From Amaurobius ferox (lineage: Eukaryota; Arthropoda; Arachnida; Araneae; Amaurobiidae), in contig OX578147.1 of assembly GCA_951213105.1 (NCBI GenBank), positions 129,518,322 through 129,582,321 on the forward strand: 64,000 bases of DNA, written 5' to 3'. Shown piece by piece: positions 11,021 through 23,279 of this stretch; the first letter of the stretch is position 1, and the number at the start of each line of letters is the position of its first letter. The notes under the pieces are model-generated. The model worked only from the letters and a program-made list of their open reading frames with translations. It was not told the DNA's origin and did not search any database. A program made the position numbers and the translations under genes.

Positions 11021-12954
11021 GTAAGTTTCTACATTTTGTATATGCTTTAAAGCGAATATTAAATACTAATATTTCGGCAGATTAAGACAGCATAAAAGGT
11101 TTATTCCTCCACCTCCTCAAATTGGAAATTTTCTGACAAACTCTTTCAAGACGGCTCTGGTAATTTATATTGTTAATGCGTAGACACAAATATTCCCTCA
11201 AAATACACCCCCCACCACCTCCACCCCAGAAAAAAATATTTGCTCAAAATATGCTACAGACTCTCAGTATTAAATACAAGTAAAGTATTTTGAGCATTAA
11301 ATAAGTTTGAGTAAAAATATTTTTACTGAGCATTAAATACTCAGTACAAATATTTTGAGCATTAAATAAGAAAGAAAATACATTTTCGTCCACATACCAC
11401 TCTTTGACATGGTTTTACGAATTTTTGCTACTCATCAAATGGATAACAACTAGCAATGGAATGCGAAAACACCTTTAAAGGAAGGATTATAGATTTTTCT
11501 GGTAGAAATTTTAAAATATTAATTTGACATGGTTTCACGGATTTTTGCTATTCAAGTGGATACAACTAGTAGTAGAAAGCTAAAACATCTTTAAAGAAAA
11601 GATTATAAAACTTTCTGATAGCAATTTTAAAATATTAATTTGCAACCAGAAAAAAGTGCAGGGAATTTTAGACCCGTTCACTGTCGGCAAAGCTAGCTCT
11701 AAGAACTCAAGATAGGTTAAACACTCAAGATAGGTTATAAGATAGCAGTGAAAACATTTCTGTCTTAGCAGGGCATTGCATAAGAGCATAAGTCCGAAAA
11801 ATTCAAGAACCATTCCTTTAAAGGAATTTGTACTCTTTAGTAATATCATCCCTTACCTTGCTGATGAGCGGAAAAGTAGCGAAACCTTAATTATAGGATG
11901 GTCAATAGATGATAAAAAGATTAATTTCTGGTTCACATGCAATATCATTTTAAAGAACAGAAGTCCCTTAGATGTTACTAGGTAAAGAAACCGTCTGCGA
12001 GATTGAAAATAACTTTCCTTGAACTATCAGAGCCATTTTTTTTCAATCGATAACCATTACTTCAATCGGTAAACCAGAGGACTATTCATATTCAGAGTTC
12101 CGATTAAGGGAAGTGGTTAAAAATATGAAATTATTGCGTCACAATGTTAAATGAAAGTAGTTTTACATGAAATTTTTTATTTAAAAGCAAATGAATTAAT
12201 TTATGACATGCTAACATGCTTCGTTCTGGAGATATTGCACTTTTTCGCAAATCATAAACAAATATTACTATTGCCTAAATGAATAGGTGTGGTATTTTAT
12301 ATGTACCCTTAAGCTCACATTTATTGCCACTAAGGCTTGGAACTTATGAATTGCTGTTTATGGCAAATATTGGAATAGGCTTATTGATTTTGACCGAGAT
12401 ACAACAATAAGACTCAAATTTTATTATTGCTTCGCACATCAAAATGTGCTAGTTGTTAGGAAGAATTTTGCTCTGGACACAGCATATATTTTATTGCTAA
12501 ATTTCACATCTCGCTTGAAACGTTGAAGATTCACAATTCAGGAAAACGGCCTAATAAATTAAAGAAAAAACTGTTACTTATTGGAACAAATTTCTGTAGA
12601 TTTCCTGACCATGCATGACACATATTCATCACCTTAAAATATAATTCAAATATGAAAAAATGCAACACCCTAAATCCAATGTTGAATTTTCAAACATATA
12701 TTAAGTAACAGCGAACGTTTGACAAGCAATACACAAAATTCTATTTCAGAGAAATAACATCAGCGAATGCATATTTTTCATTTGACAAGAAATTGACGTA
12801 CAACTTAAGTTGGAAACAGAAATAAAATTTGGATACATTGCTGCTTATTGAGAATAAGTAATTTCTCTTTTATCTTTGAGTGTTGTATTTTTTCCCATAA
12901 ATTACTATAAATGCTCATATTGTTCATTTCCTGTAAAAATTTATTTATTTGCAG
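11021..12954. other. Intron with a local tandem duplication
   Basis: About 11404-11523 and 11524-11642 are two direct copies of a roughly 119-bp unit (landmarks TTTGACATGGTTT and TTTTAAAATATTAATTTG). The word TTGAGCATTAAATA is repeated around 11278-11370. The rest is plain AT-rich intron. Confidence 0.5.
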
Positions 12955-13001
12955 AAACCTGGTCTGTTTCTCATCTACAGACGCTGGGACATCCTGGCGA
13001 A
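12955..13001 (+). CDS. Asp-box protein gene, exon B (internal)
   Basis: A 47-bp exon with acceptor TTATTTGCAG and donor GTAAGT. Only the reading frame set by exon A (one base completing a split codon) joins exon C without a stop. It encodes NLVCFSSTDAGTSWR, which contains the first Asp box (S-T-D-A-G-T-S-W). Confidence 0.7.
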
Positions 13002-13082
13002 GTAAGTTTCCAGAAAGAATTCATTCAAATTATGATATCCATAGTAGGTTTACCCGGGCCCAGATACTAACACAGTAGTTGA

Positions 13083-13345
13083 GGCTTTCGTTGCCGTTAC
13101 CTGGCGAGACTTTCGCTATAGTTGGCTGGCGAGATTTTCGCTATAGTTCGCTGGCGAGACATTCGCTATAGTTGGCTGACGAGACTTTCGCTATAGTTGG
13201 TTGGCGAGACATTCGCTATAGTTACTGGCGAGACTTTCGTTATAGTTGGTTGGCGAGACATTCGCTATAGTTACTGGCGAGACTTTCGATATAGTTGGCT
13301 GGCGAGACTTTCGCTATAGTTGGCTGGTGAGGCTTTTTCGATAGA
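13083..13345 (+). repeat. Minisatellite, ~10 copies of a 24-27 bp unit
   Basis: The unit is close to GGCGAGACTTTCGCTATAGT followed by TGGCT, with single-base variants and some copies shortened to 24 bp. It lies 80 bp downstream of exon B, inside the intron. Confidence 0.9.
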
Positions 13346-14016
13346 CTTCCTCTAGAAAACAATTCTGGGGGAATTTGAACGATACAAAACTTTTATCGAC
13401 TAATCCGTAAAATTACGAGTTCTGGTTTCGTAGGAAATTGAATAAAAAGCCTAGCTTCGATTGAAATATATTTGGCGAGAATCATGAGATTGGACTGCTA
13501 CTCACCTTCTGTTTGTTCACGATTCATGATTCTCGTGTCAGACAGTCGTTAGATTAACACCCTAAATTAGATTGCACCAATGAAGTTTTCAAGCTAAGGT
13601 GACATTCTTTTCTAACGTGGGAATTTTTTAGTGGCAGACTAAAGTGGCATTTAGAGTGGCATTTAGTTCGCAAACATTTTGCTGGTGCGAGTGCAACGCC
13701 ACTGAAATATCATTTCATAGTTCACAGTTTTAAAAATACATGTATTTTACATTCGATAGTATTAGTTACATTTATTAATTAAACATGCCAAAATACTTCA
13801 TCTAGCTAGAAAATAGTATGTAAGATACTTCAGAAACGAAAAAACGACTAATAATAAAAATATTACACAGGATATTTGATGAGTCCTTGGACGAGCCGAG
13901 TGGTCTGGGCCTTCGACAGGATATTTGATAACCCTAATTGGAAATTTGAGCTTCAATATATTAATAGAAACCAAAAATATACATGTTTTCCGTATCCTCT
14001 CTGTCTTTCATAAAAA

Positions 14017-14075
<59 letters not shown>

Positions 14076-14168
14076 TAATATATATATATATTATTATATA
14101 TATATAATATAATACAAAAGTAATCAGATGAAGAAAACGTAAGCATACATAAGTATGAAAAAATTAAG

Positions 14169-14215
<47 letters not shown>

Positions 14216-14231
14216 TTTATATATATATATA

Positions 14232-14273
<42 letters not shown>

Positions 14274-14523
14274 ATATATATATTATATATATGTATATAT
14301 ATAGGGGCTGAATATTGGATAGATTATTATAGTAGAATTTTAATATGTTAAAATGATCTACTAGACTAAGCTGTGTACCAAATTTCAACTCGGAAAGTAT
14401 GTTAAAAGTGCTGTTAAAGAAACTGAAACAAATAGACAGTCAACCACACATCGGTCATGACGAGTTAAGTGTCCTAAATTTTAATGTCCTAGTATTGACG
14501 ACACAATACTTATTTTCTTATAG
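13346..14523. other. Intron with a 36-bp SINE-like insertion and (TA)n tracts
   Basis: 13881-13916 is a 36-bp insertion with a tRNA-Leu-like A-box stretch (GGACGAGCCGAGTGGTC), flanked by perfect 13-bp direct repeats CAGGATATTTGAT (13868-13880 and 13917-13929). Long TA tracts run at about 14020-14110 and 14170-14305. No exon is seen. Confidence 0.6.
14020..14305. repeat. (TA)n microsatellite block
   Basis: Two long TA tracts with small interruptions, separated by about 60 bp of unique sequence (about 14110-14170). Apparent open frames made of Tyr and Ile here are artefacts. Confidence 0.95.
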
Positions 14524-14763
14524 TACTTCCAAGGAGTATTGGTGGAATACTCGGATATGATAAAAAATCCAGCCGAACCTACGCTTTCGACAAACGGAAC
14601 AGGGCTCATGTGGGCAGTGACGATGGAATATCGTGGATTGCTGTGGACGAACTGGAAGTGAATAACACGGTCGCTAAGAAGACCTTTTACAGAAGTCAGC
14701 CAGTACCAGCGTTCACAACAGAAGATATAGACATGCTGGAAACCAAAACAGGAAGGTGGGAAG
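14524..14763 (+). CDS. Asp-box protein gene, exon C (internal)
   Basis: A 240-bp exon with acceptor TTTCTTATAG and donor GTATGT. It completes the codon from exon B and runs open for 79 codons. It includes ILPRSIGGILGYDKK and then HVGSDDGISWIAVDE, which holds the second Asp box (S-D-D-G-I-S-W), about 35 residues after the first, a spacing consistent with successive propeller blades. It continues NTVAKKTFYRSQPVPAF and ends in MLETKTGRWE. No transmembrane segment is visible. Confidence 0.75.
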
Positions 14764-16344
14764 GTATGTATTTATTTTCTTTAGTCTCCCCGGGAATTAA
14801 AAATGCGTACATATTACTTACGTATTATTTACATATTTATGTATTACTTACGTATTATTTACATATTTCTTAATACGTAAATAATTCGTAAGTAAAATGC
14901 GAATAATGCGTAAGTATAATGGAATAAAACCAATGCAGTGTGCTTAATATTGAAGATTGTATGCTATCAGAAACTTCATATTAAATCCTATCATTCCAAG
15001 CATAGACAAGATAGTGCTTTTAAAACAATGCCCCCTGTCAATGATACTAATATTTCTGTAACTAGCTTTTTTCTAGCGTCATATCGATTATTAATGTGTA
15101 TTTAACAACTTTGTCATGAATTTATTGTCCATCTTGAAATGTTTAAGTCACTAGTAAAGTTAAATCCCTATATAAGAGAAAGTTTAAGTGATATCATCTT
15201 TTTATGAACTAAAATTCGTAGACAACCATTTCAAAGTTGGAAAAAGCTAAGAACCCAAGTCCCAAACGGGATTCGTATCATGTATCTTCGAACTAGCCAG
15301 ATGATGCTCTATCAAGTAAGCTGCCAAAGCGAAATTGAGGGTGTGTGGATTTGGGTGGAAGTAAACCTTACATGGGCTTTTCCCAAGAGGGGCAAACCAC
15401 TGACGTCAGTGAGGCAAACTAGAGGATAAGATGTACATCAACAACTATCTTACAGTTACCTTACACCTTTCTGGTAGGTCGGACGGTCTGGGTCTCAACA
15501 ACAACAACATCAACAACTATCTGGATAATTTCGGACTTCTCGCCCATCTTCGTGGCCTTCCAGAAGAGGGAAAGTGTCCACTCTTACCATCCCCTATGGG
15601 AGCCCATGGAACCTTACTGGCTAGTTCGAAGCTACATAATACGAATCCCGTTTGGGACTTGGGTTCGTAGCTTTTTCCAACTTTGAAATGGTTGTCTACG
15701 AATTTTCTCCTCTTAAGATTTGTTCTCTTGTTCTCCTTAAGATTTCAAATTAGAGTTAAACTTTCTATCTAAACGATCACCTTATTTTCTATTTTTGATA
15801 TACAGGCTAGCATTCTGTGCATCATAATATTCGTGAATTAAGAACCGCGTCATAAATCGTGGAGTCCTTTGAAAAATCAAAACCTAATATTTTTCTAACC
15901 TCCATAATCGCAGCATGTAAACTGCTGGGTTAAGTTATTCCTGCGTCATTGTAAAGAACTCAAGTCCTAACCGGGATTCGAAACCATGCAGATCTTTGAA
16001 CTGGTCAGTCAAAGCTGTATCTATCAAGCTGCTAGGACAAAATTCTTATCTTTAACAGCGGAAATGGACCTGACAGTTGTATTAACAAAACTAACTATGT
16101 TTACATTCTTAGATAATTCTTTCTATAACGTGTAGTATTTTAACATATAGTAAGCACGAACATACACTTAGTTTTAGTCATATTTTTCAATTTATTAAAT
16201 ATTAAGACGACAAATCTATTTTTTCTCCGTTTCCGTTGTTTTTCTTTTTTTTTTAATATTAAAGACAAATAATGTCATAATAGTAGTTTTTCATACTGAT
16301 TTTCATTAAATTTGATAATAATATTGAATTTTATTTTATTTCAG
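14764..16344. other. Intron with a large inverted repeat and tRNA-like fragments
   Basis: About 15214-15307 and 15615-15712 are inverted copies of each other (landmark ACCCAAGTCCCAAACGGG and its complement). The roughly 300-bp loop holds a 3' piece of the CAA-tailed SINE (GGTCGGACGGTCTGGG, near 15477). A third, diverged tRNA-like copy is at about 15955-16045. No exon is seen. Confidence 0.6.
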
Positions 16345-16421
16345 CCACCTTTGACGGCCTCATGTATGAAGGAAAACCTGACCCAAGAGCACGTTGGAGC
16401 AGGTGCTGCAAAATGAAATAA
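16345..16421 (+). CDS. Asp-box protein gene, exon D (terminal)
   Basis: The acceptor is TTTTATTTCAG. The two first bases complete an alanine codon split by the intron, then 24 codons follow: TFDGLMYEGKPDPRARWSR, then CCKMK and the stop TAA at 16419-16421. The C-terminus is basic and has two adjacent cysteines. An AATAAA overlaps the stop (16417-16422); it may serve as a poly(A) signal, but its position is so close that a later signal is likelier. This exon ends the gene, which converges on the ENPP-family gene. Confidence 0.75.
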
Positions 16422-16853
16422 ATACAATAGTGAACATTACAATCCATATATTTTAGAACAAAGTTTGATGGACTAAGTTATTGCTAGAAGCACTAACAAT
16501 TGTGCTGGGTACTTTTATGCCGAGAGAAAAGTTTTGCTGTTATAAATATTTCAAATTTAATGAATTCCTGCAGTTGGTTTCACAACAAAGAACGTTCTTA
16601 TTCTTTTAAACAAAATTGCCATTATTTTTATAGAAGTAATATTAATTCCATTTTGATTTTTAAAATTTAGACTTCATTGACAAAGTAGTAGCAAGAAACA
16701 TACATAATATTTTAAATATTAAAAATTTGAATATTTAATGCAATTCTATCAATTAAATAGGTTAAAAGGAAAAATGGTTGCTAAGACAGGGGCCTTAGAA
16801 ATTTAAGTAGTTATGAGAAAGACCAAGAAAGAGTTAAAAACTCATTCTCGACT

Positions 16854-16888
<35 letters not shown>

Positions 16889-19440
16889 CAACAATTCATG
16901 AACGTGATTTTTGTAGCAAGTCAGAAAGTTAAAATTAAACTACGAATTTCAATACAATTAAACAACGACATTTCAGACATTTTAAATTCGTTAATGTTTC
17001 AAAAATTCAAACAAAAAAGAACAAATTTTCTTATTGATTTTGTAAAATGGCAAAACAAAAGTCAACTTGTAAAGTAGACAGGATTCTTGTACATGTAACT
17101 AATATGGAGCTTTTTATTTCAGTTGCTACATGATATGAAAAAAGGTCTATTATTTTTACTGCCCTACCTAACTTAAATTTATGTTTAACTTCAGTTTATG
17201 GTGAATGTTAAACAGAAAATATCTTGAAAATATTTAACTTTATTATAAAAAATTAATACATTTTTTTTTAATATACAGGGTGTTTCAAAAAGATTGCACA
17301 ACTAAATATTTCTGGAACGATTGTTTGCTGAACCACTTTAAGAAATGGTTCAAATGTGGTAGACTTTCAGTACACAACAGTTTTGGTCACATGACATAGT
17401 TTAATTAAAAAAAAGTACGAAATTTAACATTTTACATAAGCCATCTACAAAGGAAGTTCCAATTAGAAAATCAACCTTTATTCCTTTAAAGATCTTTTAA
17501 AAAAATTTTTATCTAATATGCAAAATTGGCCATGAAAAAATTGTCAAATTTATAAGATTTAAACTACTTTTACCCTATACTATTAAACACCTATAAGAAA
17601 TAGCGAAAACGTAGAATTCAGGGGTCGTACAAAAATTGAATCTTGTTTGATGAAACTTACATTTGGAAACTTACCCTCGTATCAATCTTTAACAAAAATT
17701 TTAAACAGCCCCCTAATTACCCGTCGAAAACTTTAATTAAGAGTATCTCGGGTAATTTAAATTATATGGCAATAGTACATTTTTAGTGACTAATTGGGCT
17801 ATTGTATATTCTTTTATAATTGAAAACAATTCCAGCGGGCCCGTATAAAAAGTTACATTTTATACTTTTTACTGAAAGGCGACACATGATTAAAATTTGC
17901 ATTCGATAATACATTGTCTTAATTAAAACATTTCTATTAGTCTGTGACCAATTGCTCAATAGATACTTAGTTGTACAATTTTTTAAACATACTTTCAAGT
18001 GAGAAAAAAATTCTTATTTCCTTATGAATTATTTTAAGCATCATTAAAATTATCTCAGCTGGCATAAAAGTACTTATAATACTATTTAGATAATTATGCT
18101 ATAAATATAGTTATTATTTTCAACTAGTAACTTTTATATTATCAACATATTGCAAATTATTCTTTGAAGCACTTGTGGAAAAGCTTTTAGTTAAATATTG
18201 ATGTTTTGAAAGATTTTATCTAACTGTTGAAAAGCTGTACAAATGATGTAAATAAACATAGAATTATTGAGATATCACTATTTGCATCATTGCACAATAT
18301 AGGGAAGACTGGGGTTACATATGCTTCTGTACATTTGACGTTTTTCTTCGAAACGATGAGCAAAATTATCACTTTAGATGAATATACGTATTGTCATATA
18401 GTCAGGTTTATGGTGTACTTACTCAAAAATAATAATTGCAATTACGTTTTGCTGTAGAGTTTTTTAAATGACACATGACAAAGTGGACCATTGTACCCCG
18501 ACAATGGACCATGTCCAAATTTTCAAAGAAATGTGAAAATGATTCATCTGAAACTATTTATTTAATATACACACAACAAATAGATATCGGTTAAGGTATT
18601 GGATTTCAATTTTTGATGATCTTGTTTTCAATTAAAATTTCAGAATTGCCAGCTGTTACTCTTTAAAATCTAAAAAATTCAGTTCTTCAATAAATTTTAG
18701 AAGAAAATAATAGTATGAAAAATAGAGGGGGGTGACATATATTCAATCCATAAAGCAATAATTAACGAAAATTAAAATTTGGCAAATGGCAAAGTGGACC
18801 ACTGTATCCCGAGGTCGAGGTACAATGGTCCACACCATGGAGCACTATGGGCCATAGCTAATTTTTTAAAGAAATATGAAAATGATTCATCTATACATTT
18901 AAAAAACTATTTTTTTAGTATGTAAACACAACAAATAGTAAGTTATTCCATTTCAATTATAAATAATCTTATTTTCAATTAAAATTTCACAATTGCCAAT
19001 TTGTTACTCCTATCTAAAAATTTCAGTTTTTATAAATTACTTAATAAATATTAGAAGAAAACAATTATAGTATACAAAATAGGAGGGTGGGGGTGAATGA
19101 AAGATATTCAACTCATAGAAAAAGTAATTAATGGAAATTAAAATTTGTAAATGCTTCACACAATATTTTTGTGCAACTGAGAGTCTACTATATTTTGTGA
19201 TATCCTAGGTTCTGAAAGACATATTACAATATCTTGAATATTTAAGACAATTTTTCAGAATTCATCAAAGACATCTTGACACCTTTGTCGCATTAATCGC
19301 ATAAGTTCATGATTTATATCAATTCTTTCAATGACTAAACTAATGTAATTTTTATAAGAAATTTTACAAGAATATAATCGCCATAGCCTTTACTTCTTAT
19401 ATATTTTTGCTTTTAAATATTGCTTCTTAAATATTTTTGC
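16422..19440. other. Gene-free intergenic spacer
   Basis: A (TA)n tract lies at about 16857-16887. Around 17275, CAGGGTGTTTCAAAAAG looks like a transposon terminus, but no partner was found. About 18480-18530 and 18785-18845 hold GTGGACCATTGTACCCCG words related to the minisatellite at 21870. No coding exon is recognised. Confidence 0.4.
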
Positions 19441-20420
19441 TTTTTAACACTTTACAACATAGTTGAAAATTGTTTATGACTTTGTTCATTCTGTCTGTCT
19501 GTCCGCACGATAACTGCTGTAAAAATGACTTTATCAAAATGAAATTTTAGTTTGTTGTTGGGACGGTCTGTGGGACATTTCGGAATGTAAATGGATAATA
19601 TCACCCAATTAGTTTTGGATTGAACCCGGGTTGAAGAAATGAAATACATTGAAACCTATGGGATCTAATGTTTCAAACATTTTTTAAGCTAAGTTAAATT
19701 TCAAAAATTGCTTCAAAAATCTTAGGAAATATTCAAATTTCCCCATAAAATATATAAAAAAATTTCAGCAAAATATATTCGGTAGTTTTTTAAATAAAAA
19801 TTAAACTAATAATTACACTCATATTATATGAAGAGATCACGTGATTCACTTCAAAATGTCATCCATCTTTTTCCAAGAGTCAAAATCGTGATTTTTAAAA
19901 TTCATTTAAATTTATATTTAGTGCTGCATCCTTCCTAAAACCACTTCAGTTTTGCATATTATCTGTACGTCTATATTCTGCGTCAACCCAATTACAATAT
20001 TTTTAAGTTTAAATGATTATCAAACTACAAAATTATTTCTACAACGAAGCCTAATTATAATGAATGCAGAATGTAAATAAACGATTGTAAGATGAATTGT
20101 AGAAGAATTGCTGAATTTTTTCACCCAAAATTATTTAACTATGGAGTCTGGCATAAAAGTACATGAATGAAATATCCACTGCTTTTACGTAGAGAGCCAG
20201 ATGGTTTATATTTCGATGACGTCATTTGACTAAAGTTCTTTTTTTTCCGATGAAGTTTTAAGTTTTGAAATAAAATAAATTATTGTAACTCTGTGATAAT
20301 TAAAAAATATCAGCGCTGAATGTATCACATTTTAGATGTTTAAATAAAATCGCATTTCAGTTGGAAAATGTTTCATGATCAAAGCTTTGTGCATAATTGA
20401 TCTTTCTTGTTTCTCTTTGT
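19441..20420 (+). mobile_element. Foldback-family element, single arm
   Basis: It starts TTTTTAACACTTTACAAC followed by TTCATTCTGTCTGTCTG, like the left arm of the 25006-28552 element. It stays similar through landmarks such as CACCCAATTAGTTTTGGATT and CCCGGGTTGAA to about 20420 (ATTGATCTTTCTTGTTTCTC). No opposite arm is evident, so this is a truncated copy or a one-arm relic. Confidence 0.65.
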
Positions 20421-20819
20421 ACCAGATTGTAGGACGTTAGTCTTGCTTTTGTCTTCCTTTGAAACAGTAATTATCTCTTTTTGAATTTTTTTTTTGGTTT
20501 TAATCGAAGCGGTTCTGTTTTGTTTTAATTCTTTCTCTTCCTTCTGCATGTTTCTCTTGAGATATTTTGAACTGGTGCGTCAGTTGGCATATTTGATGTC
20601 CCTTTACATCTTCAACTTATTAACTAACGTGAAAAAGCGTTTAGTAATGGCACAATTTCTTCAGCTGATCAAAATTTTGTCAAATGATTTTCGTGTGATA
20701 ATTGTGTTAGAATTGCTTATTGACGGCCTATGACTATTAAAAGTTCTTGATTCTGGTTGTCTGAGCAAAATTTCGAATTCTAAAATTGCACAGATATTTT
20801 TTTACTGTTGAATTTTTTT

Positions 20820-21190
20820 TTCAGAACTCTGGCATATTCTTTTAATTAATCGTTGCAAATTCATAGGCGTCCAATTCATTCTTGTCATTTTAAATATAAG
20901 TCCATGATGTATTCTAGCAGCATCTGTAATGTAATTTTGTACCATTTCTTCCTCTTCCTTTGATAATACCAGCCTATTTGCACAGTTAGGCACAAACCTA
21001 ATGATGTGTTCTTTTCACGTTGCTGCTATTTTTGTGGACTTGTTCTTTTGAACATATCGCACTAAAAGTGTTGTTTTTGTAATACCCTTCTCTTTACAGA
21101 TCGATCATCATCAATAACACTTTTTCAGCCTACTCCATGACTTCATTTGGCGAAGTTCCTTTAACAGTTTTCTGTGGTTTGTTGTGTGAC
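20820..21190 (-). pseudogene. pogo-like transposase N-terminal relic
   Basis: On the minus strand from about 21190 an ATG opens MSHNKPQKTVKGTSPNEVME, broken by stops. Further on comes CANRLVLSKEEEEMVQNYI followed by TDAARIHHGLIFKM. The last part resembles the helix-turn-helix region of pogo/CENP-B-type transposases (NRLV-S-EEE...YI-AA---GL). Several stops and frame changes make it a dead copy, and no DDE core was found nearby. Confidence 0.5.
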
Positions 21191-21709
21191 ATTCCTAAAA
21201 GAAAAAATGTGTTAAAATATTTTAAAAATAAATGTATATTTATAATAATAGAATGATATTGAATTGATTTTTTTAAATTATTTTATTATTGATAAATGAT
21301 CAATGCTTCTTTCGTGTTCTAAACTTTGCCTCTTCACACCGAACAATGACTTAAACATGATAGAACTGCTATATTTAAATACATTTTCTGAAGTATATAT
21401 TAATTCTTGAACATTTCTGTACATTTTTCAGTATATAACCCTAGCTCCAAGATTTAAAAACAGTTCTAATTATTATTCTGTAAGATGGTTGATCTCACTT
21501 TCTACCCTGATCCATTCAATATATCAAGCGATAGAACTAGAAATATATTAATCAGCTTAAAATATTCTTTATTAAAAATTCTGTTTGAGTAATTTTAGAT
21601 TTAAAATATCATATGTAAGGCATCATGTTATCAAATCTTTAACATTTATTTTCTTACACTTAATTATTTTGTTAGTTCCATTTTCATTTGAAATATTTGA
21701 AAATTGGAG

Positions 21710-21711
<2 letters not shown>

Positions 21712-21759
<48 letters not shown>

Positions 21760-21760
21760 C
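21712..21760. repeat. (TA)n microsatellite
   Basis: An uninterrupted TA tract. Confidence 0.95.
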
Positions 21761-21869
21761 ACTTCAAGTGTGGAAACTAGAACATAAATCATGCTTAAAT
21801 ATACTCATTAGAATCAAATAATTCCTCAGTATTTACTTAATAGGACTGATGTCCAACTTACAGAGGAAT

Positions 21870-22060
21870 GTGGGGTACAGTGGACCATGGTCCATTGTAC
21901 CCCATGTGTTGTGGTCCTTTGTACCCCAAGTGTTGTGGTCCATTGTACCTCAAGTGTTGTGGTTCATTGTACCCCAAGAGTTGTGGTCCATTGTACCCCA
22001 AGTATTGTGGTCTATTGTACCCCAGATGTTGTGGTCCATTGTGTCCCATATGGAAGTTCA
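21870..22060 (+). repeat. Minisatellite, ~8 copies of a 24-bp unit
   Basis: The unit is close to GTGGTCCATTGTACCCCAAG followed by TGTT. As 24 is a multiple of three, several frames stay open here and give artefactual repeat proteins. Similar single words occur near 18490 and 18800. Confidence 0.9.
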
Positions 22061-22339
22061 ACAACAAATACAAATATAATAAACAAATTTGGAATTTATT
22101 GAACTTAATCAGATGTGATATAAAAAGAAAATATTCTTACCTTTATATTGCACTGCGACACTGAATCCACCGTGTCCCTAGGTCTATTACACCCCATACT
22201 TCCCCACAGAAGGATCTCTATTATCTCTATTCAAAGGCTTATATGGTGGTGTAAAAGAAACATCTAAAACATGCGGAAGCTATTTATTGAAAAGAGTTGT
22301 TTAAATCGTTAGCTCCAGGCTAAATTTGTTGCCCTGTTA

Positions 22340-22440
22340 GTGACTTCCCTCCTCCTTTGGAATTTGATCTAGAATCCATATCTGTCATTATCTAAGCTCT
22401 ATCTATAGCAGATCCTGAAAAGCAGATGATTCAAAAAAAC
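22340..22440 (+). repeat. Isolated monomer of the 28.9-30.2 kb repeat
   Basis: GAATCCATATCTGTCATTAT, then CTAAGCTCTATCTATAGCAG, is the core of the tandem repeat at 28900-30160. Here it occurs once, just past the ENPP 3' end. Confidence 0.6.
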
Positions 22441-22512
22441 ATTTTGAATGAAAACAATAACAGGGCAGAAACTTTGGAACCAATTATTTGCAATAAGATT
22501 TGTTTGAAAACT

Positions 22513-22518
22513 GTTTAT
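22513..22518 (-). terminator. Poly(A) signal of the ENPP-family gene
   Basis: AATAAA on the minus strand, 48 nt beyond the stop codon at 22566-22568. It is the nearest canonical signal and so the likely 3' end of the transcript. Confidence 0.6.
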
Positions 22519-22565
22519 TGCAATAAAATATATATTCCTATTTACAGCAAGCTGCAAATATATGA

Positions 22566-22703
22566 TCACAAAGGTCTCTCTGGCATTATAGTTCTAAGGC
22601 TTATAGCATCGTAAATAGGCAGTCCTGTGTAAAAGGATATCCCTGTGAGATTTTCAACATCCACTACACGAGCAACGTTATTTGCAATGACTTTTGCAGC
22701 AGG
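22566..22703 (-). CDS. ENPP-family gene, terminal exon (C-terminus)
   Basis: Acceptor TTTCTTTTCAG. It encodes PAAKVIANNVARVVDVENLT, then GISFYTGLPIYDAISLRT and IMPERPL, stop. This matches the end of the nuclease-like domain of ectonucleotide pyrophosphatases/phosphodiesterases, whose conserved form is xARVRDVExLTGLxFY followed by a Leu/Thr-rich end. It follows the exon at 31631-31793 in phase 0. The intron between them is 8.9 kb and holds the nested Tc1/LINE/foldback insertions. The C-terminus stops soon after the LRT motif, as usual for the family. Confidence 0.9.
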   Translation of the reverse strand, partial: PAAKVIANNVARVVDVENLTGISFYTGLPIYDAISLRTIMPERPL

Positions 22704-23279
22704 CTGAAAAGAAAAAAAAGCGGGTATGTCATATGAGCGGTGTGGATATATATTGATCCGTATACCTTCGGGCAGGTAGTTTTCACAATGCAAAATACAC
22801 AGATTTAAAATAAAATATTTATACAAAAAAGATTGTATTTTACATTTTTTTTTGATTTTACAAATTAGTTTCGATTTTACAAATTAAATTGTTATTTACA
22901 TAGCATTTTAAATAATATAAAATTAATAAAGCAACCCAATGAAATTACCAACCCAATGAAAATCGGAAATTTTTCTCCAAGATACACTACGCGACAGTGA
23001 AAATGAGACACCAAGAAGGAGTGGGCAGAAAAATATGCAAATTGCAGGGTAGGACTCACCAAGTTATGTAAATGATGCGAAATGCGCAGTTGTCTCGTTC
23101 ACGTTGAGTGAAATATAAGGGAAGGAGCCTGCAGAAGCGCCAATAGTCGCACTGCTCAGTCTGCCAAAGAAATAATTTTGCAATTTTTTTTGTCCCAGAG
23201 AAAACGTGTAGTAGCAAAGAATACCAGGTCGCCGCCAACCGAGGCAGTTTCAGCAGATAGACGATTTTAGGATCGAGGA

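Noticed and set aside
13925..14388. Open frames of alternating Tyr and Ile on both strands
   Set aside because: Translation of (TA)n tracts.
21849..22164. Several overlapping open frames on both strands encoding repeated VLWSIVPQ- or LYPKCCGP-like peptides
   Set aside because: They come from a 24-bp minisatellite whose length is a multiple of three, so frames stay open by chance on both strands.
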